Shown piece after piece: positions 1-9,199 of a DNA stretch of 64,000 nucleotides; the first letter of the stretch is position 1; each line of letters begins with the position of its first letter. A program made the position numbers and the translations under genes. This DNA comes from Campylobacter curvus (GTDB taxonomy: Bacteria; Campylobacterota; Campylobacteria; Campylobacterales; Campylobacteraceae): NCBI RefSeq assembly GCF_013372125.1, contig NZ_CP053826.1:1302001-1366000 (forward strand), read 5' to 3'. Under the pieces are notes generated by a model. The model had not been told where the DNA came from and ran no database searches. It was given only the letters and a program-made list of their open reading frames with translations.

Positions 1-1
1 C

Positions 2-1579
2 TGCGAGATGATGGGCGGGCACTACACCTATCTAAACGAGAAAAAAGCGGCGGTCAAGGAGCAGGTGCGCCTGGAAGAGGAGAGGTTTCTAGCGACGATC
101 GCATCGGGCTTGGAGCTATTTAACGAAGAGCTAGCCAAAACCAAAGAAATTTTTAGCGGCGAAACGGCGTTTAAGCTTTACGACACCTACGGCTTTCCGC
201 TTGATCTCACCGCCGATATGCTGCGCGAAAAGGGACTAAAAGTCGATGAGGCTAAATTTGACGAGCTCATGAGCGAGCAAAAAGCGCGCGCAAAGGCTGC
301 ATGGAAAGGCAGCGGCGACAAGAGCTCAAAGGGCGATTTTAAAGAGCTTCTTGAAGAATTTGGCGAAAATAAATTTAGCGGCTACGACGAGCTAGAAAGA
401 CAAAGCAAAATTTTAGCCCTGCTTGATAATGATTTTAAACGAGTGCAAAATTTACGCGCGGGTGAGAGCGGCTGGGTGATGTTTGACGTTACGCCATTTT
501 ACGCGCAAAGTGGCGGTCAGACGGGCGATACGGGCGAGATAGTGGGCGTAGGTGAAGTGCTGGATACGCAAAAATTTCACGGGCTAAATTTATCCCAAGT
601 CGAGGTAGGCAAGCAGATAAAAACGGACGATGTGTTAAATTTAAAGGTCAGCGACGCAAGAGCCGAGATAGCGCGCCACCACTCGGCGACACATTTATTG
701 CACGCTGCGCTGCGTAAAATTTTAGGCACGCATGTGGCGCAAGCTGGCTCGAACGTCGAAGCAGACAGGCTTAGATTTGACTTCTCGCATCCAAAGGCGC
801 TAACGAGCGAGGAGCTAGAAATGATAGAAAAATTTGTGAATGACGCCGTGGCAAGCGGCGCGGCGGCAAAGACTGAAATAATGGACGTCGAAGCTGCCAA
901 AAATAGCGGTGCGATCGCGCTCTTTGGTGAGAAATACAGCGAAAAAGTGCGCGTGCTAAGCCTTGGTGATGTGAGCAAAGAGCTTTGCGGCGGAACGCAC
1001 GTGAAAAACGTCAGCGAGATAGGCGCGTTTTTCATCACCAAAGAAAGCGGCGTGAGTGCGGGCGTGCGCCGTATCGAGGCGGTCTGTTCGCGTGCCGCGC
1101 TAAATTTGGCTCGCGGTTTTAGAAGCGAGCTGGCTGAAATTTCAAACGAGCTAAAAACGAACGAACCGATGGTCGCTATCAAAAAGCTAAAAGGCGAGGT
1201 GCGAGAGCTAAAAGACAAGCTCAAAAATATCGGCGACTCCCACGCCATCGCATTTACGAGTATAAATGATACAAAAATGGGCGTTGCCGTCGTCAAAAGC
1301 GGCGACATCAAAACGATGATAGATAATTACAAGAACGAATTTGCCAGCCTTGCTATTTTGCTATTACAGGTAAATGACGATAAGATCGCGATCGCTGCGG
1401 GCGTGAAAAACGCTCCGATAAAAGCCGGCGAGTGGGTCAAGATGGCGGCTAAAATTTTAGACGGAAACGGCGGCGGACGCGATGACTTCGCCACAGCAGG
1501 CGGCAAAAACGTGCTGATGATAGAGACCGCCGTCAAAGAAGCGTTTGAGTTTGCAAGAGAGAAGCTACTAAATGCCTGA
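2..1579 (+). CDS. alaS: Alanyl-tRNA synthetase, C-terminal part (5' end outside window)
   Basis: Charges tRNA-Ala with alanine and clears mischarged Ser/Gly. The reading frame is open to the left edge, so the catalytic N-terminus lies outside the window. What remains is the end of the tRNA-recognition region, the editing domain with its zinc-type motif HHSATHLLH and the distal LCGGTHV, and the C-terminal dimerisation region ending in the GGGGRDDFATAGGK-type segment (here NGGGRDDFATAGGK). These are hallmark AlaRS motifs. The stop overlaps the next gene by 8 bases, so the two are translationally linked. No lesion is visible. Confidence 0.96.
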   Translation, partial: CEMMGGHYTYLNEKKAAVKEQVRLEEERFLATIASGLELFNEELAKTKEIFSGETAFKLYDTYGFPLDLTADMLREKGLKVDEAKFDELMSEQKARAKAAWKGSGDKSSKGDFKELLEEFGENKFSGYDELERQSKILALLDNDFKRVQNLRAGESGWVMFDVTPFYAQSGGQTGDTGEIVGVGEVLDTQKFHGLNLSQVEVGKQIKTDDVLNLKVSDARAEIARHHSATHLLHAALRKILGTHVAQAGSNVEADRLRFDFSHPKALTSEELEMIEKFVNDAVASGAAAKTEIMDVEAAKNSGAIALFGEKYSEKVRVLSLGDVSKELCGGTHVKNVSEIGAFFITKESGVSAGVRRIEAVCSRAALNLARGFRSELAEISNELKTNEPMVAIKKLKGEVRELKDKLKNIGDSHAIAFTSINDTKMGVAVVKSGDIKTMIDNYKNEFASLAILLLQVNDDKIAIAAGVKNAPIKAGEWVKMAAKILDGNGGGRDDFATAGGKNVLMIETAVKEAFEFAREKLLNA

Positions 1580-2069
1580 ATACAACATCGCCTTTGCGCG
1601 CCTTGATCAGCTGATGCCGTTCTTTCATGTGTCGATGGTCACGCTTTTTATCGGGCTTCAAGCTGGCCTTTGGCTGGTGGCGACTTATTTTATGAAAAGC
1701 AAGCTCAAAGACGCACTGAAATACCCGCTACTGATGCATATTTTAAGGCGCTTTGGTATCTGCATCGTGATCCTACTAGTCATCATCGCGCTCACAAGCA
1801 TGACGGTCGGTCACAGCGGAGGACTAATGAAGTCGGCAAATCCAATGGCAAAGGCGATACTGGCGACAAAATGGGCACTGGAGATATTTTTGGCGTTAAA
1901 TTTGGCCTATATGTTTTATCATTACAAAAAGGCGTTCAAAGCCTTCAAGGCGCATGAAATGCTAGAAATGCAAGAGAGCCTGATCGTCGTGATATATTAT
2001 TTCGTCCCGCTAAACCTCGTCGTCTCTTTCATCGCCGTTTATCTTGGTATCGCATATAAGGAATTTTGA
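1572..2069 (+). CDS. Small integral membrane protein, unknown function
   Basis: A 165-residue protein with four likely membrane segments (about residues 17-38, 58-81, 94-115 and 138-160) and short Lys-rich loops. It starts at an ATG inside the end of alaS, and its stop is shared with the maf start region, so it belongs to an alaS-orf-maf-PBP run. I recognise no catalytic motif. A conserved epsilonproteobacterial membrane protein is the best description. Whether it helps peptidoglycan synthesis, as its neighbours might suggest, is only guesswork. Confidence 0.75.
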   Translation: MPEYNIAFARLDQLMPFFHVSMVTLFIGLQAGLWLVATYFMKSKLKDALKYPLLMHILRRFGICIVILLVIIALTSMTVGHSGGLMKSANPMAKAILATKWALEIFLALNLAYMFYHYKKAFKAFKAHEMLEMQESLIVVIYYFVPLNLVVSFIAVYLGIAYKEF

Positions 2070-2614
2070 TGATGATCTTAGCCTCAAGCTCCCAAACACG
2101 CGCTAAAATTTTGACCGAAAACAGGATAAATTTCGAACAAATTTCGTTTGAATTCGACGAAAGCGAAATTTCAAAGGGTTGTGCGCCGCATATTTATGTC
2201 CAAAGGGTGGCAAAAGCCAAAAAAGAGCAGTTTTTTAAAGCCTATCCTGACGCTAGAAATGTGCTGTTTGCTGATAGCTGCGTCGCTTGCGAGGGTAAAA
2301 TTTTAGGCAAAGCGACAGATAAAAACGAAGCCTCGGATATGCTCTGGCTTCAAAGCGGTAAAGTTTGCAGCGTTTTTAGTGCGATGATATTTACGGGTGA
2401 AAATTTTGAGCTACTAAACGTCAGCGAAACGGCATATGAATTTGATAAATTCAGCCGAGATGACGTGCAGAGCTATCTAGAAAGCGGCGAGTGGCGGGGT
2501 AAAGCGGGGGCGATGACGATCGAAAATTTTAATAAAAAATATATCATTAGCCAACAGGGCGAAACTAGTACCGCGATGGGGCTCAATGTGAAAATTTTAA
2601 AGGCATTTTTATGA
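2069..2614 (+). CDS. maf: Maf-family nucleotide pyrophosphatase
   Basis: Maf proteins hydrolyse non-canonical or methylated nucleoside triphosphates to monophosphates and were first linked to septum formation. The N-terminus ILASSSQTRAKIL is the family signature (S/A-SxSxxR), followed by the E-rich loop around residue 30 and the FADSCVACEGKILGKA segment matching the ADTVV..G.ilgKP region. The upstream reading frame extends to a TTG at 2066, but ATG at 2069 (or 2072) follows an AAGGA and overlaps the preceding stop, so I place the start there. The end overlaps the PBP gene by 4 bases (ATGA). Confidence 0.88.
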   Translation: MMILASSSQTRAKILTENRINFEQISFEFDESEISKGCAPHIYVQRVAKAKKEQFFKAYPDARNVLFADSCVACEGKILGKATDKNEASDMLWLQSGKVCSVFSAMIFTGENFELLNVSETAYEFDKFSRDDVQSYLESGEWRGKAGAMTIENFNKKYIISQQGETSTAMGLNVKILKAFL

Positions 2615-4539
2615 AATATATCTTGGCTTTTTGTTTTGCCGTGGCTATCGCTTTTTGCGGTGCTTTTTTATATTTTTACGCGCAGGTGAGGTTCGAGGCT
2701 TACAGTATAATCGACTATAAGCCGAAGCTAACGACGCAAATTTTTGACAGAAACAACGAATTGATCGCAAATATATTTGAAGAAAACAGAATTTACGTAA
2801 GATATAACGACATCCCCGCGCGAGTCATCGAGGCGCTAGTGGCGATCGAGGATACGAGCTATTTTGAGCATGGCGGAGCGAACTACGAAGCCATAGCAAG
2901 AGCCGTCGTAAAAGATATCAAGGCTCAAAAGCTAGTAGAGGGCGCATCTACTTTGACGCAGCAGCTCGTTAAAAATTTGGTCCTTACTCGCGAGAAGAAA
3001 TTTACAAGAAAAATCAAAGAGATAGTCCTCGCTATCAAGCTTGAAAATGAGCTTTCTAAAGAAGACATCATAGAAAGATACCTAAATCACGTCTATTTCG
3101 GCCACGGCTACTACGGTATAAAAACGGCCGCCGAGGGATATTTCAGAAAAGAGCTGAACGAGCTTAGCATAAAAGAGATCGCCATTTTAGTCGGCCTGCC
3201 AAAAGCACCTAGCACATACGATCCTACAAAACACCTGGACCTCTCGCTAAGCCGCGCGAACCGCGTGCTCGAGCGTATGTATAACATCGGCTGGATAAAC
3301 GAGGACGAATACCGAAAAGGTGTGCTGGAAGAGCCTGCGGTGTTTGACGATACGCTCACTAGAAACAAAGCCCCTTACGTAGTCGACGAGATCATCAAAG
3401 AGGCCTCTAAAAAATTTGACGACATAAAAACTGGCGGATACCGCATACAAAGCACTATCGACCTTGGTGTGCAAAAAATGGCACAAGACGCACTGGTATA
3501 TGGATACAATGAAATTTTAAAGCGCGACAAAAAGGCAAACCCTGAAATGCTAAACGGTGCCATCGTCGTGACCCAGCCTCAAAGCGGGCAAATTTTAGCG
3601 CTCATCGGAGGGATAGACTACGCAAAAAGCAGCTACAACCGTGCGACGCAAAGTCAGCGCCAGCCAGGATCGAGCTTCAAGCCTTTCATATATCAAATAG
3701 CCCTTAACAGCGGCTACTCGGTCGTCTCTCAAGTAGCCGACGTCGCACGCACTTTTGATATGGGAAATGGCAAGGAGTGGACACCTAAAAACTATAGCGG
3801 CGGCTTTCAGGGCTACATCACGATCAAGTCCGCCATCACTCAGTCGCGCAACCTAGCGACTATAAATTTACTAAACGACCTTGGTCTAAGCTCTGTTCGC
3901 AAGAAGCTGGTCGAAATGGGCTTTGAAAATATCCCTGAAAACTTATCCATCGCACTTGGAAGCTTTGGGATCTCACCGCTTGAATTTGCAAAATTTTACT
4001 CGATGTTCCCAAATGAAGGCGAGATAGTCGAACCTACTTTGATAAAACACATCGAAAACAGCTTTGGAGCGGCGATGGACTATGAAGGGCAAAAAAAGCA
4101 AGTGCTTAAGCCCGAGCAGGCATTTTTGATGACTACTCTGCTTCAAAATGTCGTAAACAACGGCACCGGGCGAAACGCAAAGATACAAGGCATACAAATA
4201 GCAGGCAAAACCGGCACGACAAACAACAACATAGACGCGTGGTTTTGCGGATACACTCCGGACATCGAGGCCATCATCTGGTACGGGAACGACGATAACT
4301 CACCGATGAAAAAGATCGAGGGCGGCGGTAGGACGGCGGCACCTGTATTTAAGAAATTTATGGAAGAGTATATAAAGCAATATCCGACGCTCAGACGGGT
4401 GTTTGAGCAGCCCGAGGGCGTTTATAAGGGCTACTACGATGGTGGTGACGAGTTTTACACCAACGACTCGCCTTTGCCTCAGATGACGCCTTTAAACGAG
4501 ATCATTCAAGATCAGGAGAACGAAGGTTTGATTTTCTAA
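2611..4539 (+). CDS. pbpA: Penicillin-binding protein 1A (bifunctional transglycosylase/transpeptidase)
   Basis: Class A PBP that polymerises and cross-links peptidoglycan in the periplasm. A single N-terminal membrane anchor (residues 4-24) is followed by the GT51 transglycosylase domain, with catalytic Glu in the EDTSYFEHGG motif near residue 80 and GASTLTQQLVKN further on. The transpeptidase domain has the SxxK nucleophile in PGSSFKPF (about Ser354) and the KTGTT box near residue 533. Length (642) is normal for epsilonproteobacterial PBP1A. It overlaps maf by 4 bases and is followed after 9 bases by the helix-hairpin-helix gene. Confidence 0.95.
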   Translation: MKYILAFCFAVAIAFCGAFLYFYAQVRFEAYSIIDYKPKLTTQIFDRNNELIANIFEENRIYVRYNDIPARVIEALVAIEDTSYFEHGGANYEAIARAVVKDIKAQKLVEGASTLTQQLVKNLVLTREKKFTRKIKEIVLAIKLENELSKEDIIERYLNHVYFGHGYYGIKTAAEGYFRKELNELSIKEIAILVGLPKAPSTYDPTKHLDLSLSRANRVLERMYNIGWINEDEYRKGVLEEPAVFDDTLTRNKAPYVVDEIIKEASKKFDDIKTGGYRIQSTIDLGVQKMAQDALVYGYNEILKRDKKANPEMLNGAIVVTQPQSGQILALIGGIDYAKSSYNRATQSQRQPGSSFKPFIYQIALNSGYSVVSQVADVARTFDMGNGKEWTPKNYSGGFQGYITIKSAITQSRNLATINLLNDLGLSSVRKKLVEMGFENIPENLSIALGSFGISPLEFAKFYSMFPNEGEIVEPTLIKHIENSFGAAMDYEGQKKQVLKPEQAFLMTTLLQNVVNNGTGRNAKIQGIQIAGKTGTTNNNIDAWFCGYTPDIEAIIWYGNDDNSPMKKIEGGGRTAAPVFKKFMEEYIKQYPTLRRVFEQPEGVYKGYYDGGDEFYTNDSPLPQMTPLNEIIQDQENEGLIF

Positions 4540-4548
4540 AGGACAAAA

Positions 4549-4827
4549 ATGAAATTTTCCAGAATTTTACTGGCTCTAGCATGTGGTATAAATTTCACAC
4601 TTGCTAGCGTCGACATCAACAAGGCTGATAAAAAAGAGCTCATCGAGCTAGGCTTTAACAAAAGCCAAGCTATGAACATCATAAAGTATAGAAAGGCGCA
4701 CCCTTTTAAAAGCACGGACGAGCTAACAAAAGTAAAGGGTGTAAATTTTTCGCAAGTTCAAAAGATAAAAGATAAAATTTCCGTAGCGAAAGCTAAAAAA
4801 CCGGTAAAACCAAAAGCTAAAAAATAG
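4549..4827 (+). CDS. ComEA-type helix-hairpin-helix exported protein
   Basis: A 92-residue protein: a signal peptide (residues 1-19, ending in LASVDIN), then one ComEA-like double helix-hairpin-helix unit (DINKADKKELIELGFNKSQA, then the second HhH with VKGV) and a short Lys/Pro tail. Such domains bind double-stranded DNA without sequence preference. In naturally transformable bacteria they hold incoming DNA in the periplasm. RBS AAAGGAC lies 5 bases upstream. A longer paralogue with a highly charged tail is at 52679-53071. A role in DNA uptake is an inference from the family. Confidence 0.85.
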   Translation: MKFSRILLALACGINFTLASVDINKADKKELIELGFNKSQAMNIIKYRKAHPFKSTDELTKVKGVNFSQVQKIKDKISVAKAKKPVKPKAKK

Positions 4828-5206
4828 AGCAGTTAAGCTATTTGACAAGATGCCGATGGCCTTTATGGGTGCTTTATAATCGCTGCAGATAGATATAGTC
4901 AAATACTTTTCACTGTGGTATGCAGTGCAAACAATGGCTTAATTTTATAAGGCCTTATTTTGCTTTAATGCTTCCAAAGCACCAATGCCTTCGCAAAGGG
5001 CGCTTCGCAAAATTTATTCTACCGTTCCTAAGCCTGCGCAAGGGGAGATAGTGCGAGTAATAGCAAACCTAAACTTGTAGCACGATTTTTTGCTTCATGA
5101 ATTTGACCTAGCTAGAGTGTTATAAAAATTTGAGCAATCAACACTTTATTGAAACACAGCCGAATTTTAGATTGACTTTTGGCTCACGATATCAATTAGT
5201 TTATTT
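4828..5206. other. Non-coding stretch, probably decayed sequence
   Basis: No intact gene is visible on either strand. On the minus strand, between about 5098 and 5028, an ATG with KQKIVLQ in one frame and a signal-peptide-like LGLLLLALSPLAQA in another look like a frameshifted N-terminus of an exported protein. The adjacent cupin pseudogene makes general gene decay here plausible. I could not identify the remaining sequence. Confidence 0.35.
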
Positions 5207-5533
5207 TCACAATACTCTAAACATGTGACTCACATCGTCATTTTTACTAAGACTAAGACGGACGATACTACCCCTGAAGTGTGAGCAAAGAGTGCGGGGC
5301 ATTGGCCTCTAGACTGACCATATCAAGGGCGTCCAAGGTGATGCTATCCTCTTTTGCACCAATTCTATCTTGCCACTAAGAACTTAGATCACTATCTCTC
5401 CTGGGGCTTGATGCTCTTTCATCTCAGAGTCTTTTTGTAAATTTATACGTATCTCTTTGATACCGCCCATTTCATGAAGCTTATTTATAGTAATACCATT
5501 GAATATATCATTTTTCCATACTATTTTTTCCAT
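5207..5533 (-). pseudogene. Cupin-domain protein, degraded
   Basis: Reading from ATG at 5533 gives MEKIVWKNDIFNGITINKL, then a cupin motif-1-like segment (MKEHQAPGEIVI) ending in an in-frame TAA. Reading on in the same frame gives VLSGKIELV, then a frame change is needed to continue with the cupin-2 part LDALDMVSLEANAPHSLL, and another to reach SIVRLSLSKNDDVSHMFRVL and a stop. At least one nonsense mutation and two frameshifts are therefore needed to restore a small cupin of about 105 residues. Related small cupins often sit near redox or nitrosative-stress genes, but nothing here indicates its former role. Confidence 0.75.
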
Positions 5534-5631
5534 TTTTGATCCTCTGATTTAAGGATTATAGTATTATCCTAGAATGATATCGTTGATACTGATTAAGTTA
5601 TATTTAATGAAAGTAGATGTTTAAAGAAGGA

Positions 5632-5661
5632 AATCCAAAAGAGAAATTCCTCTTTTGGATT
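5632..5661 (-). terminator. Terminator hairpin of the rpsP-rplS operon
   Basis: Perfect 12-bp inverted repeat AATCCAAAAGAG / CTCTTTTGGATT with a 6-base loop, 7 bases past the rplS stop on the minus strand. The distal arm runs into a T-rich tract. Confidence 0.75.
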
Positions 5662-5667
5662 AATGCA

Positions 5668-6024
5668 TTATTTTCTAAGCTCGCGTATCTTAGCAGCTTT
5701 ACCACGTAAATCGCGTAGATAAAACAATTTAGCTCTTCTGACACGACCTTTTCTAAGAACCACTATCTCTTCTATGCTGTCGCTATAAATAGGGAAAATT
5801 CTCTCTACGCCAACGCTATTTGCGCCGATTTTTCTTATGATAAAAGTCTCGCCGACACCGCTTCCGCGCCTAGCTATGCAGATACCTTCAAAATTTTGAA
5901 CTCTAGTTTTATCGCCTTCGTGGATACGTATAGCTACGCGAAGTGTATCTCCTGCACGAAAATCAGGCACGCTTTTGCTAGCAATTTGAGCGTCTTCAAA
6001 TGCTTGGATATATTTATTTCTCAT
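5668..6024 (-). CDS. rplS: 50S ribosomal protein L19
   Basis: Structural protein at the 30S-50S interface. The 118-residue sequence has the L19 pattern: [26 protein letters not shown] near the N-terminus, [27 protein letters not shown] in the middle, and the basic tail [25 protein letters not shown]. It is the last gene of rpsP-khpA-rimM-trmD-rplS and overlaps the trmD stop by 11 bases. RBS AAGGA precedes its ATG. The arrangement matches the canonical bacterial operon with khpA inserted after rpsP. Confidence 0.98.
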   Translation of the reverse strand: MRNKYIQAFEDAQIASKSVPDFRAGDTLRVAIRIHEGDKTRVQNFEGICIARRGSGVGETFIIRKIGANSVGVERIFPIYSDSIEEIVVLRKGRVRRAKLFYLRDLRGKAAKIRELRK

Positions 6025-6724
6025 GTTTTTCCTTAATTTGTGGCTTGAGCTTTTGGTATAAATCAGGGCGAAAAAACCTTGTTTTACAATGCGCCATCTT
6101 GTTTTTTAAAAGACGGATTTTAGCATGGTTTCCCTTTAAAAACTCTGAAACTACAAAATTCCCGTCAAATACATCGGGCTTAGTAAAGGACGGCGCCTCA
6201 AGCAAACCATCTTCAAAGCTCTCTATCGCAAGGCTTTGACTATTTCCCAACACCCCCTCTATATTGCGAGCGATAGCATCAGCTAGACAAAGGGCTCCGA
6301 GCTCTCCACCGGTCAAGATAAAATCCCCTACGCAAAACACCTCATCAGCCCAAAGCTCAACGATCCTCTCATCGATCCCCTCATATCTGCCGCATACAAA
6401 ACAAATATGTTTTTTACCGGCTAATCTTTTCGCGTCTTTTTGGTTAAATTTTTTGGCCGCAGGCGTTAAAAATACCATATGCACATCAGGATCGTTTTCT
6501 TTGATCTTTTTTAGAGTATCGTTTAGCGGTTGAGGCATCATCAATAGCCCCGCTCCACCGCCTATCATATATTCATCGACCTTGAAATGTTTTTGTGTAG
6601 TATGATCACGAGGATTTATGAAATTTACATCGATTTTGTTATTTTCGACCGCTCTTGCAAGGATCGAGTCATCAAAATAAGGCTTTACTAAATTTTCAAA
6701 AAGCGTGACAAAAGTAAATTTCAT
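6014..6724 (-). CDS. trmD: tRNA (guanine-37-N1)-methyltransferase
   Basis: Methylates G37 next to the anticodon of tRNAs reading CNN codons, preventing +1 frameshifting. It uses S-adenosylmethionine bound in a trefoil knot. Motifs seen: [13 protein letters not shown] start, [28 protein letters not shown], and the knot segment [19 protein letters not shown]. At 236 residues it is of normal length. It overlaps rimM by 4 bases upstream and rplS by 11 downstream, so translational coupling is expected. Confidence 0.97.
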   Translation of the reverse strand: MKFTFVTLFENLVKPYFDDSILARAVENNKIDVNFINPRDHTTQKHFKVDEYMIGGGAGLLMMPQPLNDTLKKIKENDPDVHMVFLTPAAKKFNQKDAKRLAGKKHICFVCGRYEGIDERIVELWADEVFCVGDFILTGGELGALCLADAIARNIEGVLGNSQSLAIESFEDGLLEAPSFTKPDVFDGNFVVSEFLKGNHAKIRLLKNKMAHCKTRFFRPDLYQKLKPQIKEKHEK

Positions 6725-7251
6725 GAATTTTCAAGTATGCTTTTAGCGTCTTTTGTTAAAATCTCTTTATTTTCCAAACTCACGCTTATAACAAAGCGAT
6801 CTATATATGGGACGTAAAAGTTTTTTGCAAAGCCGATAGAAACGAGATCGTCACTTGTTTTTACATATAGCAAGGCATTATTCAGATTATCTTCTATATC
6901 TTTTACTACGCCTAAAATTTCGCCATTTTCGACTATATTTAAGCCAAGCACGTCAAAATAAAAAAACTCACCCTCTTTAAGTTTGCAATTTTTACGAGTA
7001 AGCTCTTTTGTAGTATATAAAATTTTATTTACAAGGCTTTTTGCCGAGTCGATATCCTCGTATCCCTCGAACAAAGCCGTTTCTTTTGATACGTCGTAGC
7101 TTTTGATGATAAATTCGTTACCGTCTTTATCAAAAAAGACTGCATTTTTTTTAAATTGTTCGGGAAAGTCGCCCTTATTATGAAGCTTGACACATCCTTT
7201 TAGTCCAACACATCTGCCTATTATCGCAACTTCTACAAATTCACTGTTCAA
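6721..7251 (-). CDS. rimM: 16S rRNA processing protein RimM
   Basis: Assembly factor for the 30S head that binds S19. The N-terminal RimM barrel starts with [19 protein letters not shown], and the C-terminal PRC barrel contains [20 protein letters not shown] and ends near [11 protein letters not shown]. 176 residues, normal. The N-terminus overlaps the khpA stop by 11 bases and the C-terminus overlaps the trmD start by 4, so it lies in a tightly packed operon. Confidence 0.93.
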   Translation of the reverse strand: MNSEFVEVAIIGRCVGLKGCVKLHNKGDFPEQFKKNAVFFDKDGNEFIIKSYDVSKETALFEGYEDIDSAKSLVNKILYTTKELTRKNCKLKEGEFFYFDVLGLNIVENGEILGVVKDIEDNLNNALLYVKTSDDLVSIGFAKNFYVPYIDRFVISVSLENKEILTKDAKSILENS

Positions 7252-7486
7252 GCGCTTTTACCGTTACTCTATAACTAGTCGGATCTTTTGCCTTGCAGCC
7301 TATGATGACGGTTTTTATGGCATTTATCATCTTGCCGTCTTTTCCGATAAGCTTCCCGGTATCGACCTTATCGGCGCTTATGATGATCTCGGCAAAATTT
7401 TCGCCAAGCTCTTCTCGTTCGATCTTGATCTTTTCAGGATAGTCCGCTATCAGTTTGGCGTATTCGTATAAAAAATCTTCAACCAT
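7241..7486 (-). CDS. khpA: KH-domain RNA-binding protein KhpA
   Basis: An 81-residue single KH domain. The GxxG loop appears in KLIGKDGKMINAIKTVI, preceded by VDTGKLIG. KhpA-type proteins bind RNA and influence cell division or translation in Gram-positives, but their role in Campylobacter is not known to me. Its position between rpsP and rimM is the usual place of this family. It starts 4 bases after the rpsP stop. Confidence 0.9.
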   Translation of the reverse strand: MVEDFLYEYAKLIADYPEKIKIEREELGENFAEIIISADKVDTGKLIGKDGKMINAIKTVIIGCKAKDPTSYRVTVKALEQ

Positions 7487-7490
7487 TTTA

Positions 7491-7721
7491 TTATTTGCTT
7501 GTTATTTGAGCTACTCTGTCGCTAAGTTTCGCACCTACGCTTTTCCAGTAAGAAAGTCTCTCAGCGTCAAATTTAACGACTTCAGGCTCTGCCATAGGGT
7601 TATAATAGCCGATATTCTCTATCCAGCCGCTATCGCGTCTTTTTCTGCTATCCGTTACAACTATACGATAAAATGGTCTTTTCTTACGTCCCATTCTTGT
7701 TAGTCTTACTACTGTTGCCAT
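7491..7721 (-). CDS. rpsP: 30S ribosomal protein S16
   Basis: Small-subunit assembly protein. The N-terminus [23 protein letters not shown] is the S16 signature, followed by IENIGYYNP and the [12 protein letters not shown] end. 76 residues is at the short end for S16, as usual for this group. First gene of the ribosomal operon running down to rplS. RBS GGAG lies just upstream of the ATG. Confidence 0.98.
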   Translation of the reverse strand: MATVVRLTRMGRKKRPFYRIVVTDSRKRRDSGWIENIGYYNPMAEPEVVKFDAERLSYWKSVGAKLSDRVAQITSK

Positions 7722-7794
7722 ATTGATTTCTCCTTTTATATTTTTAAATAAGGCTTAAATTTAGACACAAAAGCTGTCCAAATTTAAATCCATT

Positions 7795-9135
7795 TTACAT
7801 AGGATGCTTTACGTTTGTTTGTGCCAGCATATTCACCAGCCCCTTCGCTCCACCCTTTCCTGAAAATTTCTTTGCTAGTTTCGAGGCATTTTCAAACTGC
7901 TTTAAAAAGCGATTGACCTCTATTTGATTCAGCCCTGCCCCAGCTGCCAAACGACGCTTGCGGCTATTGTTTAAAAGCTCAGGATTTTCACGCTCTTTTT
8001 GAGTCATGGAATTTATCATCGCTTTGATATGTAAAATTTCTTTTGAATTGTCAAGATCTATATCTTTTATCTGATTTGCCATATTTGAAAGCCCCGGTAT
8101 CATGCCTATCAACGACTTCATACTTCCAAGCTTTTTTACGCTTTCCATCTGCTCTAAAAAGTCGTTGAAGTTAAACTGACCTTTTTTTATCTTTTGATTT
8201 AATCGCTTGGCCTCTTTCTCATCGATCACCATGCTTGTTTTCTCTACAAGCGTAGCAAGGTCGCCCTCACCCATTATGCGGCTTACTATGCGCTCTGGTA
8301 TAAAGCTCTCAAGATCGCTCGCTTTTTCGCCGATACCGACAAATCTAAGCGGAATTTCAAGCTGCTTTGCAATGCTTATAGCTACTCCGCCTTTTGAATC
8401 GGAGTCAAATTTAGAAAGAATGACACCGGTGATATTTAGCGCTTCGTTGAAACTAGCTGCTGATTTGACACCGTCTTGCCCACTCATCGCATCGGCTACA
8501 TAAAAAATTTCATGCGGCTTTATCGCTTCTTTCACAAGCTTTATCTCATTCATTAAAGTTTCATCTATCGCAAGGCGTCCCGCAGTATCGACCAAAAGAA
8601 CGTCATAGAGCCCACTTTTGGCTTTTTGTAAAGCAGCCCTTGCCACTTTTATCGGATCGTTTTCACCTTCTATGAAAAACAGATCGATCTCGTTTGCCTC
8701 ACAAAGCTGCCTGAGCTGTTCGACTGCAGCGAGTCTTTGTAGATCGCACGCCGCGACTAGGACTTTCTTTTTTCTGAGCTTTAGATAGTTTGCCAGTTTT
8801 ATCGTCGTGGTCGTTTTGCCAGATCCTTGCAAACCGGCCATCAAAACGATCGTAGGAGCCGAGCTTGCATATACAAAGCCTTGATTACCCGGTGCAGTCA
8901 GGATGTTTGTCAAATTCGACTTTATCGCATCTAGGAAATTCTTTTGACCCACACCGGTCTTTTTTATATCGTTTTCTATCGCGGCGAGGAGGTCTTTGGT
9001 GACTTTATGATGAACATCAGCTTTTAAAAGAGCTTTTTTTAGCACGTCAAGAGCGTTTTTCAAAGCCTTTTCGTCATCGACGAAACGTATCTTGCTGACG
9101 GCTAAACGAAACGACTCGCTGATTTGTTCAAACAC
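7795..9135 (-). CDS. ffh: Signal recognition particle protein Ffh
   Basis: GTPase that with 4.5S RNA targets nascent membrane proteins to FtsY. Order: N domain (1-90), G domain with P-loop GLQGSGKTTT (about 104-113), DTAGR, TKFDSDSKGG, then the methionine-bearing M domain with GSMKSLIGMIPGLSNM and the C-terminal RKRRLAAGAGL loop. 446 residues. The start codon is GTG at 9135, preceded by AAAGGTAGAGTC, because no suitable ATG precedes the conserved MFEQISESFRLAVSKI. It is 73 bases upstream of rpsP and may be cotranscribed with it. I did not find the 4.5S RNA gene in the window. Confidence 0.97.
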   Translation of the reverse strand: MFEQISESFRLAVSKIRFVDDEKALKNALDVLKKALLKADVHHKVTKDLLAAIENDIKKTGVGQKNFLDAIKSNLTNILTAPGNQGFVYASSAPTIVLMAGLQGSGKTTTTIKLANYLKLRKKKVLVAACDLQRLAAVEQLRQLCEANEIDLFFIEGENDPIKVARAALQKAKSGLYDVLLVDTAGRLAIDETLMNEIKLVKEAIKPHEIFYVADAMSGQDGVKSAASFNEALNITGVILSKFDSDSKGGVAISIAKQLEIPLRFVGIGEKASDLESFIPERIVSRIMGEGDLATLVEKTSMVIDEKEAKRLNQKIKKGQFNFNDFLEQMESVKKLGSMKSLIGMIPGLSNMANQIKDIDLDNSKEILHIKAMINSMTQKERENPELLNNSRKRRLAAGAGLNQIEVNRFLKQFENASKLAKKFSGKGGAKGLVNMLAQTNVKHPM

Positions 9136-9199
9136 GACTCTACCTTTCTAAATTTCTCATTAAAGGGCGTATTTTACTAAATTTTTTCTTTATTGCTCT

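Noticed and set aside
577-1311. Long minus-strand open frame antisense to alaS (244 codons)
   Set aside because: Ser/Ala/Leu-rich shadow of a GC-biased codon pattern, with no RBS or family motif. The alaS frame has clear domains.
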